Shown here piece by piece: positions 39,838 to 48,879 of a DNA stretch of 54,372 nt; position 1 is the stretch's first letter; every line of letters begins with the position of its first letter. Origin of the DNA: Zhongshania sp. (lineage in GTDB: Bacteria > Pseudomonadota > Gammaproteobacteria > Pseudomonadales > Spongiibacteraceae); assembly GCA_018066965.1 (NCBI GenBank), contig JAGPVP010000017.1:1-54372 (forward strand). The letters are read 5' to 3'. The notes beneath the pieces are model-generated. The model was given only the letters and a program-made list of their open reading frames with translations, was not told the DNA's origin and ran no database searches. A program made the translations under genes and the position numbers.

Positions 39838-41538
39838 TCATCTGTTTAGCAGTTCGATAATCATTGTTTTGGTCAGAACCTGTGGCAGCATAATTTCTGC
39901 CGCGTTCAGGTCGGCGGGGTAATAAATGTAGAGCGGAATGCCGTTGCGCTTATAGTCGGCCAACAGAGCGGTGATGGCGGGGTCGTAGCGGGTCCAGTCG
40001 GCGACAAAGTAGTGCACATTATGTTGTGTGAAGGCATTGCGAATGGTGTCGGTATTGAGCACCAGCGTTTCGTTTGCGGCGCAGGTAATACACCAGTCGG
40101 CGGTCACATCTAGGAATACGTTTTGGCCGGCTTCCCTCAGCTTTTGTATTTCGCTGGGGTCGAAGCTACCACTGCGTGCTGCCATATTGTCTGGAGATGC
40201 GCTTAGTTTGCTAGTGACCATCGCGATTGTCGCAATCACAATCACGGCGGCCATTAATTTATTGCCCTTGCCGTGCAACCAGAGACCGAAGGCAATCAGC
40301 AGCCACGCCAGTAATGTTAGCGCCATGCCGTCGGCACTGGTTTGGCGGCCAATGACCCACGTTAACCAAATGGCGGTGGCCAATAAGGGAAAGGCCAAAA
40401 ATTGGCGCAGGCTAATCATCCAGCGGCCAGATTTGGGAAGGCGGCGTAAACCGGCAGGAAATAAGGTGAGCAGTAATACCGGTAGCGCCATACCTATACC
40501 AATAAACGCAAACACGAGCAGCGCGATAACGGGCGGTTGGCTGGCGGCAAAACCTACCGCGGTGCCCATAAAGGGCGCGGTGCAGGGGCTGGCAACGACG
40601 GTGGCGAGGACGCCGGTAAAGAAGCTGCCGCTGTAACCGCGTTGACGACTGAGGTCGCTGCCGACATTTGTCCAGCTACCGCCAATTTCAAATAGCCCCA
40701 ATAAATTGAGTGACAGTACAAAGAATAAACACGCTAGCAGGGCGACAAACCACGGCGTTTGTAATTGAAAGCCCCAGCCAATGGCTTGTCCTGCCTGCTG
40801 TAAGGCAATAAGTAGGCCGGCAACAGCTACAAAGCTCAGTACCACGCCTAGGCTATAAATAAGACCGTGTTTTAGTGGGCTGCCGTCATCGGCATTGGTA
40901 AAGCTTAAGACTTTTAAGCCGAGTACTGGAAACACGCAGGGCATGAGATTAAGAATGGCGCCCCCCAGAGCGGCAAATACCAATATTAACCACAGTGCTC
41001 GGTCGCTATTGTCGTCGCCAGCAAGGGTGACAACATTGCCGATGCTACCGCGCATAGGGGCGGCGGCAGTAGTGACGGTATATTGCTGCGGGTCAACGGT
41101 ATAATGTTGGGTTTGGGGTGGATAACACAGGCCGGCATCGGCGCAGCCTTGCGAGGTCACGCTAAGGGTGAAGGTGCTGGTTGGTAAATCATGCAGCGTT
41201 ATTGTGGTGTTGTGGTAATAAACTTCGGTTTCGCCAAAGTTGGGGTCTTGTTTGAGTTTGCCCGTTTCGAATTCAGCGCGCAGTGGCGCGGCGCTGCCGT
41301 CAATATTTGCTTTAAGTGCAAAGCGTTCTTTGTAAAGGTAGTAGCCATCGGCGGCGGTCCAGCTTAGTAGCAGGGCGCCGTTATTCCAGAGCAGCAGTGA
41401 TTGGTAGGCTTCTTCTACGGGTAAAAATTGCGGGTTGCTGTCGTCAAGGCCATTAGCTGGAGATGTGCTAAAAAAGTCGTCCGCTGCTTGCGCCGTGCTG
41501 GCAAGTAGAAAAATAACCAATAATAAAAACTGCTTCAT
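39838..41538 (-). CDS. dsbD: thiol:disulfide interchange protein DsbD
   Basis: This 566-residue inner-membrane protein carries electrons from cytoplasmic thioredoxin to periplasmic oxidoreductases. Its order is a signal peptide (MKQFLLLVIFLLASTAQA), an alpha domain with Cys in GCADAGLCYPPQTQ, eight membrane segments with the paired Cys of MPCVFPVLGLKV and ASPCTAPFMGT, and a thioredoxin-like gamma domain with CxxC in VTADWCITCAANE. I chose ATG 41538; the frame can be extended to a GTG at 41550. It lies next to aroQ-accBC, as in Pseudomonas, and is divergent from the copper chaperone gene. Confidence 0.93.
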   Translation of the reverse strand: MKQFLLLVIFLLASTAQAADDFFSTSPANGLDDSNPQFLPVEEAYQSLLLWNNGALLLSWTAADGYYLYKERFALKANIDGSAAPLRAEFETGKLKQDPNFGETEVYYHNTTITLHDLPTSTFTLSVTSQGCADAGLCYPPQTQHYTVDPQQYTVTTAAAPMRGSIGNVVTLAGDDNSDRALWLILVFAALGGAILNLMPCVFPVLGLKVLSFTNADDGSPLKHGLIYSLGVVLSFVAVAGLLIALQQAGQAIGWGFQLQTPWFVALLACLFFVLSLNLLGLFEIGGSWTNVGSDLSRQRGYSGSFFTGVLATVVASPCTAPFMGTAVGFAASQPPVIALLVFAFIGIGMALPVLLLTLFPAGLRRLPKSGRWMISLRQFLAFPLLATAIWLTWVIGRQTSADGMALTLLAWLLIAFGLWLHGKGNKLMAAVIVIATIAMVTSKLSASPDNMAARSGSFDPSEIQKLREAGQNVFLDVTADWCITCAANETLVLNTDTIRNAFTQHNVHYFVADWTRYDPAITALLADYKRNGIPLYIYYPADLNAAEIMLPQVLTKTMIIELLNR

Positions 41539-41695
41539 AAATACAATCACTAAGGCTGTGGCGGTATGATACGTTAAATTAGCGGTGTTGAACGTTGAAG
41601 TATAACCTTGCTACGACGTTCGGTGCAGTTTGCGACAAAATGTATATTGCCAGCAAATAATGACTGGCGGGTAAAAACACTAGAGGGAGGATATT

Positions 41696-42160
41696 GTGGT
41701 TAAGATTTGGAGGGTGGCGCTAGCGGTGTTGGCGCTAACGCCGATACTGGCGCAGACTCTAGAAATTCAAGATGCCTATGTGCGCGGATTGCCGCCCACC
41801 CAGCGTACAACTGCGGCGTTTTTTACGGTGCTAAATAATAGCGACAATTTAGTTGAATTAATGGCGGGCAGTTCCGATGCGGCGGAGCGTTTAGAAATTC
41901 ATAGTCATCAACACCGCAATGGCATGATGTTGATGCAAGAGCAGGCCTCGGTGAGTATCGGCGCTGGTGAGAGCGTGGTGTTCGCCCCCGGCGGCTATCA
42001 TTTAATGTTGGTGAACTTGACTCGGCCGGTACGCGATGGTGAACAGTTAAGCTTTAGCCTTAAAACCGGCGAGGGTGATGAGATTACCGTGGTTGCGCCG
42101 ATAATCAGTGTATTAAAAGAAGCATCGGCTACCAAGGCACATACAGGGATTCACCCATGA
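41696..42160 (+). CDS. periplasmic copper chaperone PCu(A)C
   Basis: This 154-residue exported protein has a signal peptide (VKIWRVALAVLALTPILA) and the PCu(A)C copper site of His and Met residues: EIHSHQHRNGMMLMQ and PGGYHLMLVN. It delivers Cu(I) to cytochrome c oxidase. The start is GTG with GGGAGG a few bases upstream. It overlaps the DUF2333 gene by four bases (ATGA). DsbD lies divergently upstream, and thiol reduction plus copper delivery are both needed for CuA assembly; the pairing is suggestive only. Confidence 0.88.
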   Translation: MVKIWRVALAVLALTPILAQTLEIQDAYVRGLPPTQRTTAAFFTVLNNSDNLVELMAGSSDAAERLEIHSHQHRNGMMLMQEQASVSIGAGESVVFAPGGYHLMLVNLTRPVRDGEQLSFSLKTGEGDEITVVAPIISVLKEASATKAHTGIHP

Positions 42161-43194
42161 TTAAGCAAAAAGTAGCAGATCTATTTTCCCGAACCAAAGA
42201 AGCTGTACAGGACTGGCTAGGCAACGGCGTGCTGTGGCGTGTGGCGGCGGTGGTATTGCCACTTTATCTTTTGCTAATAATGGTTCTTGGCGTGTACTGG
42301 AGTTTTACGCCGGATATTCCGTCAACGCGCTATTTACAACAGGATGCGAAAGTTGCCGTAGTGGGCACGGCGACCACCTCTGCCTTGATAGATGTGAGTG
42401 AGTTGTTATTGGATAAGCCCGGCGGATTTTTGAGTAATGATGTGACGCCCCCGGGTATTTTTATGGACGATATGCCCGCCTGGGAGTACGGGGTGTTAAT
42501 TCAGGTGCGGGATTTAAGCCGCGCCATGCGCGAAAGTTTTAGCCGCTCGCAGTCGCAGTCGCAGGAAGACGGTGACCTAGCCAAGGCCGAGCCACGTTTT
42601 AATTTCTCGACCAATAGCTGGGCGGTGCCTGCCTCTGAGTCTGAGTATCGTCAGGGTATTAAATATTTAAAGGCTTATCGCACGCGCTTAAGCGATGTCG
42701 ATGATCCGCAGGCACAGTTTTACGCGCGGGCCGATAATTTGCGCTATTGGTTGGCGGGGGTGGAATCTCGCCTAGGGAGCTTGTCTCAGCGCTTAAGTGC
42801 CAGTGTTGGCCGCCCGCGTTTGAATACTGATTTAGCTAATGATCCTAATGCGCGCCAGTCTACAGCGGCCAACAGCGATCAGCGGGTGAAAACACCGTGG
42901 CTGAAAATAGACAATGTGTTTTACGAATCCCGTGGCACAGCGTGGGCTTTGATTAGCTTCCTGCGCGCGGTAGAAGTCGACTTTGCTGATGTGCTTGCGA
43001 ATAAAAATGCGGCGGTGAGTTTGCGGCAAATTATCCGTGAGCTAGAGGGAACCCAGCAAGCAATGTATAGCCCAATGGTGTTGAATGGCAGCGGTTTTGG
43101 CTTGGTCGCCAACCACTCGCTGGTGATGGCCTCGTATATTACCCGTGCAAATGCCGCGATTACTGATTTACGTGATTTATTGTCTCAAGGATAA
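42157..43194 (+). CDS. DUF2333-family inner-membrane protein
   Basis: This 345-residue protein has one N-terminal membrane helix at about residues 27-48 (VAAVVLPLYLLLIMVLGVYW) and a large region outside the cytoplasm carrying DUF2333 features: GGFLSNDVTPPGIFMDDMPAWEYGVL, NFSTNSWAVPASESEYRQG, PWLKIDNVFYESRG. The family is common in gammaproteobacteria and has no known function. It sits in an operon between the copper chaperone (4-nt overlap) and a YajG-like lipoprotein that starts at the next base. Confidence 0.85.
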   Translation: MIKQKVADLFSRTKEAVQDWLGNGVLWRVAAVVLPLYLLLIMVLGVYWSFTPDIPSTRYLQQDAKVAVVGTATTSALIDVSELLLDKPGGFLSNDVTPPGIFMDDMPAWEYGVLIQVRDLSRAMRESFSRSQSQSQEDGDLAKAEPRFNFSTNSWAVPASESEYRQGIKYLKAYRTRLSDVDDPQAQFYARADNLRYWLAGVESRLGSLSQRLSASVGRPRLNTDLANDPNARQSTAANSDQRVKTPWLKIDNVFYESRGTAWALISFLRAVEVDFADVLANKNAAVSLRQIIRELEGTQQAMYSPMVLNGSGFGLVANHSLVMASYITRANAAITDLRDLLSQG

Positions 43195-43785
43195 ATGATG
43201 AGTTATACAACTGTGATGAAAGGAATTGTATTGAGCGCGGCGCTGTTGATTACCGCCTGTGCACAGAGCCCGCAGGCTATTCAAATAGCACCTGAGTTCG
43301 CTGCGCCAAGTGAGGCGAGTGGAAATAATAATCCAGTGCATGTGCGGGTTAGTGACAAGCGCGCCAATAAAGTCTTAGGCAGTCGTGGGGGTACTTACCG
43401 CGAAACGTCGGTGATAACCCTCAAAAATGATTTGTCCTTGCCTGTGGAGAAATCGCTGTCTTCTTATATGGCCGCTATGGGCTACGATGTAGATAGCCTG
43501 AATCCAAATACCACCGATTTACACGTAATTTTTACTTCTTTGGTTTACGATCATCCTAAAGTAGATGGTGTGGGCTACGATATGGATATGTTGGCGACCG
43601 TAGAGGTTGAGGCGCGGCGTGGCAATGAACATTATGAGGGGCGTTACCGCGTGAAACGTAATCAGAAGTTTTTTAATGCGCCCAGCAACGCGAACAATAC
43701 TAAATTGGTGAATGACTTGGTGGCCGAGGTGCTAAGTAGTATGTTCACAGATCCAAAATTAGTCGCGTTTTTACAGAAAAACTAA
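43195..43785 (+). CDS. YajG-like lipoprotein
   Basis: This 196-residue protein has a lipoprotein signal (VLSAALLITAC; Cys22 likely lipidated). Its YajG-type domain includes VHVRVSDKRANKVLGSRGG and a C-terminal half with DLHVIFTSLVYD. Start follows the DUF2333 stop directly (TAAATG). A strong bidirectional terminator lies 28 bases after the stop. No function is established for YajG; outer-membrane location is inferred from the residue after the lipidated Cys (Ala, not Asp). Confidence 0.83.
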   Translation: MMSYTTVMKGIVLSAALLITACAQSPQAIQIAPEFAAPSEASGNNNPVHVRVSDKRANKVLGSRGGTYRETSVITLKNDLSLPVEKSLSSYMAAMGYDVDSLNPNTTDLHVIFTSLVYDHPKVDGVGYDMDMLATVEVEARRGNEHYEGRYRVKRNQKFFNAPSNANNTKLVNDLVAEVLSSMFTDPKLVAFLQKN

Positions 43786-43812
43786 TTTTATTACCGTGTA
43801 AAAAATAGATAT

Positions 43813-43850
43813 AAAAAGGGCAGAACTCCTTGCGGGGTTCTGCCCTTTTT
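43813..43850. terminator. bidirectional rho-independent terminator
   Basis: AAAAAGGGCAGAAC (43813-43826) pairs perfectly with GTTCTGCCCTTTTT (43837-43850), and TCC with GGG extends the stem to a TTGC loop. A-runs and T-runs flank it on both strands, so it can end both the YajG-like operon and the convergent kinase gene. Confidence 0.93.
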
Positions 43851-43864
43851 ATAGGCGCGATGTA

Positions 43865-44860
43865 CTAGGCAATGCTTGCCAGCAACTCGCGATGACGTGG
43901 GCCAGCTAGGCGAGGCCCGTATTGCGATACGACTTCGGCAGCGGCGCGGCTAGCTAATTCGCCAGCCTTTTTAAAGTCGTGGCCGTGGGTGATTGCGTAG
44001 AGAAACGCGCCGGCAAACATATCACCTGCGCCGTTGGTGTCTACTGCAGTCACTTTGTGGCCCGCTATGGTGTGCAGTTGCTCACCGTCAAATACCAATG
44101 CCCCTTTAGCGCCCAAGGTGATCGCGAAGGTTTTACTGATTTTCTTTAATGCCGCGACGGCGTCATCTAATGAATCGCTCTGCGCCCAGCCTAGAGCTTC
44201 GGCTTCGTTACAGAAAATAAGGTCTACGCCGTCGCCCAGCATATCAGCCAAACCGTCACGGAAAAACGCGACCATGCCAGGGTCTGAAAAGCTAAGTGCG
44301 GTTTTAACGCCATTGCGTTCAGCGATTTTGCGGCCTGCAATTGCGGCAGCGCGGCCAGTGTCCGAGGTGACTAAATAGCCTTCGGCATAAAAGTATTCTG
44401 AATCACTCAGCGCGGCTTCGTTTAGCTCGCTAATAGACAAGGTTTCGCTGATGCCCAAGTGAGTGTTCATGCTGCGCTCAGCGTCTGGGCTGATCAGCAC
44501 CAAACATTTGCCAGTAACGCCGACGGATTTTTCGCCGTCAAAATCGGCATCAACGCCAGCGGCTTTAATGTCATTCATGAAAAAATCGCCGTGCTCATCG
44601 CAGGCAACTTTGCAAGAATAGTAGTTGTTAGCACCGAAATAAGCAGCGGCGACAACCGAGTTACAGGCAGAGCCTCCGCTGGCTAAACTGGCATGAACCA
44701 TATGGCCGCTTAGCTTGTCCAACAGTTCCTGTTGACGGGGTGCATCAACAAGTGTCATGAGGCCTTTTTCAACGCCGAGGGCACTGAGTTCTGGGTCGCT
44801 GATTTCAATTTCGGTGTCGACGAGCGCAGCGCCAATGCCGTAGAGGTGATATTTTTTCAT
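43865..44860 (-). CDS. PfkB-family adenosine kinase
   Basis: This 331-residue ribokinase-fold enzyme has the family signatures ASGGSACNSVVAAAYFG near residues 60-76 and DTNGAGDMFAGAFLYAI with the catalytic Asp near residue 270. ISPDAERSMNTHLG matches the bacterial adenosine kinase branch. It phosphorylates a nucleoside, probably adenosine to AMP; a related inosine/guanosine role is possible. It is convergent with the YajG-like gene and divergent from mrcB. Confidence 0.85.
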   Translation of the reverse strand: MKKYHLYGIGAALVDTEIEISDPELSALGVEKGLMTLVDAPRQQELLDKLSGHMVHASLASGGSACNSVVAAAYFGANNYYSCKVACDEHGDFFMNDIKAAGVDADFDGEKSVGVTGKCLVLISPDAERSMNTHLGISETLSISELNEAALSDSEYFYAEGYLVTSDTGRAAAIAGRKIAERNGVKTALSFSDPGMVAFFRDGLADMLGDGVDLIFCNEAEALGWAQSDSLDDAVAALKKISKTFAITLGAKGALVFDGEQLHTIAGHKVTAVDTNGAGDMFAGAFLYAITHGHDFKKAGELASRAAAEVVSQYGPRLAGPRHRELLASIA

Positions 44861-45025
44861 CTTATTTGCCAGTTACTTGCGGTAAAGTGCCGCTATTATC
44901 CGGTTTGAATGTCGATTTGCAATGCGTTAAGGCGTGAATAGCAGTCAGCGGGCGGGCTGTGCGAAGACCTTGGTGCGGTGTATAGCGTGTTATGTGTATT
45001 AATGAATATTATCTGGTTGTGATGA

Positions 45026-47320
45026 ATGGCTAAAAAATCCCCAAAGCGCAGTGGCGGTAAGTTGCGAAATATTTCCTGGTTAAGTTTAGGCTTGAAAGTC
45101 TCCCTAGTGGGGCTTGTGCTGTTACTCATACTATTTGCCTACTGCGACGCCAAGGTGCGGGGCGCGTTTGATGCGAAACGTTATGAGCAACCTGCCAAGG
45201 TTTATGCAAGACCGCTAGTGCTGGCATCCGGCGCTATTTTAACGGCATATGAGCTGGAATCTGAGTTGGGCGAGTTGGGTTATCGCTCTAGAAAAATAGT
45301 CAGTGAGCCCGGAACGTATTATCGGCAGGGCGATCATTTCTCAATATTCTTGCGTCCCTTTGCTTTTGCAGACGGTGAGCGGCCGGCGCGCAAAATTGAA
45401 TTGGATATGGGCGTGACCACGGTTGGCGTGGTGCGCGATACCCTTGGCGAGCGCCTCGCCGAAGAGCAATTAGATCCTATGGTAATTGGTGGCGTGTATC
45501 CGGGGCGCCATGAAGATCGTCTTATGCTGGGGATCGCGGAAGTGCCGCAGATGCTAGTAGAGACGTTGGTGCAGGTAGAGGATCAGCATTTTTACAGTCA
45601 TTTTGGTATTTCGCCGCGCAGTATTGCGCGGGCATTTTTGGCGAATATTAAAGCGGGTCGCACCGTGCAGGGCGGTAGCACACTAACTCAGCAGTTAGTG
45701 AAAAACACCATCTTAAGCAATGAGCGCAGTTTGTGGCGCAAGGGCAAAGAAGCGGTGATGGCGATTCTCACCGAAATGCATTACAGCAAAGACCGCATTC
45801 TTGAAGCTTATATCAATGAGGTTTATCTCGGGCAGGAGGGCAATCGCGCTATTCATGGCTTTGGTCTCGCGGCGCGGCATTATTTTAACCGGCCATTGAA
45901 CGAGTTAAATCTGGCACAAATTTCAATGTTGGTGGGTTTAGTAAAAGGCCCATCTTATTACGACCCGTGGCGTCATCCAGAGCGGGCCAAAAATCGTCGC
46001 AATATAGTGATGGGCGAGTTGGCGGAGCAGGGTTGGCTAACTCCGGCTCAGTTGGCTGCTTGGCAAAAAGAACCGCTTGAGCTTGCCAAGTCGTCGGCAT
46101 TAGATGGGGTGTATCCTGCTTATGTAGATTTGGTGCGCCGCCAGCTTGGTCGCGATTACCAAAGCCAAGAATTACAAAATAGCGGGCTGCGCATCTTTAC
46201 CCCCTTTGACCCCGTACTGCAGCGCAGGGCAGAAAAAGCCACGGTGAAATCCCTCGCGCGACTCGAAAGCCGCAAGAAAGATTTGCAAGTGGCGATGGTA
46301 GTTACGCGGGTGAACAGTGGCGATGTGGTAGCGGTAATCGGTGGCAAGCAGCCGCGTTATGCCGGCTTTAACCGCGCTCTGGATGCGCTGCGGCCGATAG
46401 GCTCGCTAGCTAAACCAGCGGTATTTTTGGCGGCCTTAAATCAGCCGCGGTATTACAATTTATTGACCCGAGTTTCTGACGAGCCGATAACCATTCCCAA
46501 TGCGAATGGCTCGCTTTGGAAACCCTCTAATTACGATCACAAGTCCCACGGTAACGTGCCTCTGCACACCGCACTTGCGCATTCTTACAACCTTGCCACG
46601 GCCCGTTTGGGGATGGATGTTGGTTTAGACAATGTGATGGATATGTTCCAGCGTTTGGGTATTCAGCGGCCCTTGCTACAGGTGCCGTCAATGTTGTTGG
46701 GCGCGGCGGAATTGGCGCCGATTGAAGTAGCGGCTATGTATCAAACCATTGCTGCTGGCGGTCAATACACGCCGCTGCGAACCATTTACGCGATTGCAGA
46801 TAGTGACGGCAAATTATTGGCGCGTTATCCCCAAAAGCCTAAGCGAGTTGTAAACCCTGCTGCGGTGCATGTATTGCAGTACGCCATGCTGGAAACCGTG
46901 CGCGAAGGCACCGGCAAGGGTGTGTATAACGTGCTGCCTAAAGATTATCGGGTAGCGGGTAAAACCGGTACCAGTAACGACACCCGCGATTCATGGTTTG
47001 CTGGGTTTGCCGGTGACTATATGGCGGTGGTGTGGATGGGCTTAGACAATAACGCCTCGACGGGTTTAACCGGTGCCAGCGGCGCGCTAACGGTATGGCG
47101 GCAGTTTATGGCCGAGGCCAGTACCGAACAAATGCCCTTCTCTCAGGAGTCGGGTGTGGAGTATCAATGGGTCGATGGCGAGTCCGGCAAGCTGACGCAG
47201 TCATGGTGTCAGGGAGCGCGTTATATGCCGTTTATGAGCGGCAGCGCGCCGTCAGAAAGCGGTGGCTGCGCGCCAGATGGCGAAAAAATGTGGAAATGGT
47301 TTAAAGGCGTATTTGATTAG
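45026..47320 (+). CDS. mrcB: penicillin-binding protein 1b
   Basis: This 764-residue bifunctional peptidoglycan synthase begins with a short cytoplasmic tail and one membrane helix (LKVSLVGLVLLLILFAYCDA), then a UB2H-like domain. The glycosyltransferase GT51 domain has VEDQHFYSHFGI with the catalytic Glu at about residue 186 and GGSTLTQQLVKN. The transpeptidase domain has the nucleophile Ser in GSLAKPAVF at about 459, then SYN, and KTGTSND at about 644. UB2H suggests activation by lipoprotein LpoB. Its stop codon lies in the loop of its own terminator. Confidence 0.95.
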   Translation: MAKKSPKRSGGKLRNISWLSLGLKVSLVGLVLLLILFAYCDAKVRGAFDAKRYEQPAKVYARPLVLASGAILTAYELESELGELGYRSRKIVSEPGTYYRQGDHFSIFLRPFAFADGERPARKIELDMGVTTVGVVRDTLGERLAEEQLDPMVIGGVYPGRHEDRLMLGIAEVPQMLVETLVQVEDQHFYSHFGISPRSIARAFLANIKAGRTVQGGSTLTQQLVKNTILSNERSLWRKGKEAVMAILTEMHYSKDRILEAYINEVYLGQEGNRAIHGFGLAARHYFNRPLNELNLAQISMLVGLVKGPSYYDPWRHPERAKNRRNIVMGELAEQGWLTPAQLAAWQKEPLELAKSSALDGVYPAYVDLVRRQLGRDYQSQELQNSGLRIFTPFDPVLQRRAEKATVKSLARLESRKKDLQVAMVVTRVNSGDVVAVIGGKQPRYAGFNRALDALRPIGSLAKPAVFLAALNQPRYYNLLTRVSDEPITIPNANGSLWKPSNYDHKSHGNVPLHTALAHSYNLATARLGMDVGLDNVMDMFQRLGIQRPLLQVPSMLLGAAELAPIEVAAMYQTIAAGGQYTPLRTIYAIADSDGKLLARYPQKPKRVVNPAAVHVLQYAMLETVREGTGKGVYNVLPKDYRVAGKTGTSNDTRDSWFAGFAGDYMAVVWMGLDNNASTGLTGASGALTVWRQFMAEASTEQMPFSQESGVEYQWVDGESGKLTQSWCQGARYMPFMSGSAPSESGGCAPDGEKMWKWFKGVFD

Positions 47321-47340
47321 TCAAATACGCCATTCATTAT
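47306..47340 (+). terminator. terminator containing the mrcB stop codon
   Basis: GGCGTATTTGA (47306-47316) and TCAAATACGCC (47321-47331) form an 11-bp perfect stem with the loop TTAG; the mrcB stop TAG is three of those four loop bases. A short T-rich tract follows. The convergent modF-like gene ends just beyond. Confidence 0.75.
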
Positions 47341-47341
47341 T

Positions 47342-48796
47342 TTAGCGTTCGCGGATTTGGGCGGTATAGCCGCCCTTGTCAGAGGGTACTAAATCCATAA
47401 ATTGATTTATGCAATCGGGTACTTCTTCGCTGCGATGGCTTACAAATAAAATACGGGTTTGGCCGTGGGCGGCTATTTGATCTACGGCGCCGAGCAGCTT
47501 AGATTTTTGCTCGTTGTCGAGACCAATACAGGGCTCGTCTAAAATCAAAATACGTGGTGACTTCACCATCGCCCGCGCCAGCAAAATCATGCGTTGTTCG
47601 CCAAAGGATAAACGATCGAAGCGCTGTTCTTTTAGCGGTAATAGCTCTAAAGCGTCTAGCCAAGCAACTAATAATTGGCGCTGGCCTTCACTGTAATCAG
47701 TATAAAGTCCGACCGAATCGAATAGGCCGGAGGCCACTACGTCGATCACTTTGGTGCGTTTTAAATTGCTCATTTGCATACTGGTATTGAGTAAGCCAAA
47801 TTGAGATTTCACTTCCCAAATACTTTCGCCACTGCCTCGTCGGCGACCAAATAAAAATACCTGCTGGCCGTAGGCTTTGTCGTTTTCGCCGCATAACAGA
47901 CCAAGTAGGGTAGATTTACCCGCACCGTTTGGCCCGCTGATGCAGCAGTGCTGGTGTGGCATCAAGGTCCAGTTAATATCACTTAATACCTGTTTGCCAC
48001 GGAAGTTAACGTTGATGTCTCGTAACTCTAATAATGCGGTGTCTGATGGGTGCGCTGGCGCATCGGCGATGGGCAGCGGTTTGGCGTAATGGTGTACGGC
48101 CTTGGCCTGTTGCTTCGCTTCGATTGCACTACATTCGCCGAGTATTTTGCCCTGCGCCATATTAAAAACAGTGTCGATGGCGTCCGGTATATCGTTGGCG
48201 TCTTTGGTGAGTAATATCAGCGGTGTTGCCGATTCGACTAATTCCGCTAGCAGGCTGTGCATTTCTGCTTGGGCCTTAATGTCTAAGCCTTCGAAGGGAT
48301 TATCCAATATGAGCGCAGCGGGTTTGGCAAACAACGCGCGTGCTAATAAAGTTTTGCGACTTTCGCCGGTAGAAATATAGCGAATACCCTGCTCAAGAAT
48401 ATGGCCGATCCCCAGGCGCTCGCAAAGCTGCTTAAACTCCGCGTTAGCTACGCGGCCTTGCAATACAATATTTTGTACCGTGGTGCCAACGTCAAAGGCG
48501 TCTTCACGGGTTTCGCTGTCGTCAAAGCGACGGTCGTGCTCCATTAACTCGCGATGTAAATCAAACGAGATATGCGCAATGCCGCTAGGGCCGGTGTTGT
48601 CGGCATAGTGAACCTCGCCGCTGTTGGGGCGCAGGGTGTCGGTAATGAGCTTGGCTAGGGTGGTTTTGCCCGCTCCGTTACCACCCAGAATGGCAATATG
48701 CTGACCCTGCGGCCACTGCCAATTGAAATCGTCTAGGATGGGGTCGAGTTGGTAGGCAAAACGAATGTGCTCAAAGCGGACAATAGGGGCTGACAT
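47342..48796 (-). CDS. ModF/PhrA-like ABC ATPase (duplicated)
   Basis: This 484-residue cytoplasmic protein has two ABC domains. The first has Walker A GGNGAGKTTLAKL near residue 38, an atypical signature STGESRKTLLA and Walker B ALILDNPFEGLD. The second has GPNGAGKSTLLGLL near 292, LSFGEQRMILLA and ILILDEPCIGLD. There is no membrane part. That pattern fits ModF (PhrA), associated with molybdate in E. coli. No molybdenum gene is nearby, so the role here is uncertain. Confidence 0.85.
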   Translation of the reverse strand: MSAPIVRFEHIRFAYQLDPILDDFNWQWPQGQHIAILGGNGAGKTTLAKLITDTLRPNSGEVHYADNTGPSGIAHISFDLHRELMEHDRRFDDSETREDAFDVGTTVQNIVLQGRVANAEFKQLCERLGIGHILEQGIRYISTGESRKTLLARALFAKPAALILDNPFEGLDIKAQAEMHSLLAELVESATPLILLTKDANDIPDAIDTVFNMAQGKILGECSAIEAKQQAKAVHHYAKPLPIADAPAHPSDTALLELRDINVNFRGKQVLSDINWTLMPHQHCCISGPNGAGKSTLLGLLCGENDKAYGQQVFLFGRRRGSGESIWEVKSQFGLLNTSMQMSNLKRTKVIDVVASGLFDSVGLYTDYSEGQRQLLVAWLDALELLPLKEQRFDRLSFGEQRMILLARAMVKSPRILILDEPCIGLDNEQKSKLLGAVDQIAAHGQTRILFVSHRSEEVPDCINQFMDLVPSDKGGYTAQIRER

Positions 48797-48843
48797 GTGA
48801 AACCGTTACGCTGAAAAATAATCGCGCATTATATCATAAGCAA

Positions 48844-48868
48844 GAGCACCAATAGGGCATTGGTGCTC
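48844..48868 (-). terminator. hairpin terminator after the LOG-family gene
   Basis: GAGCACCAAT (48844-48853) pairs perfectly with ATTGGTGCTC (48859-48868) around AGGGC, 12 bases beyond the stop codon. In the minus direction a T-containing but not uniform tract follows. Confidence 0.6.
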
Positions 48869-48879
48869 GGTCAACGCAG

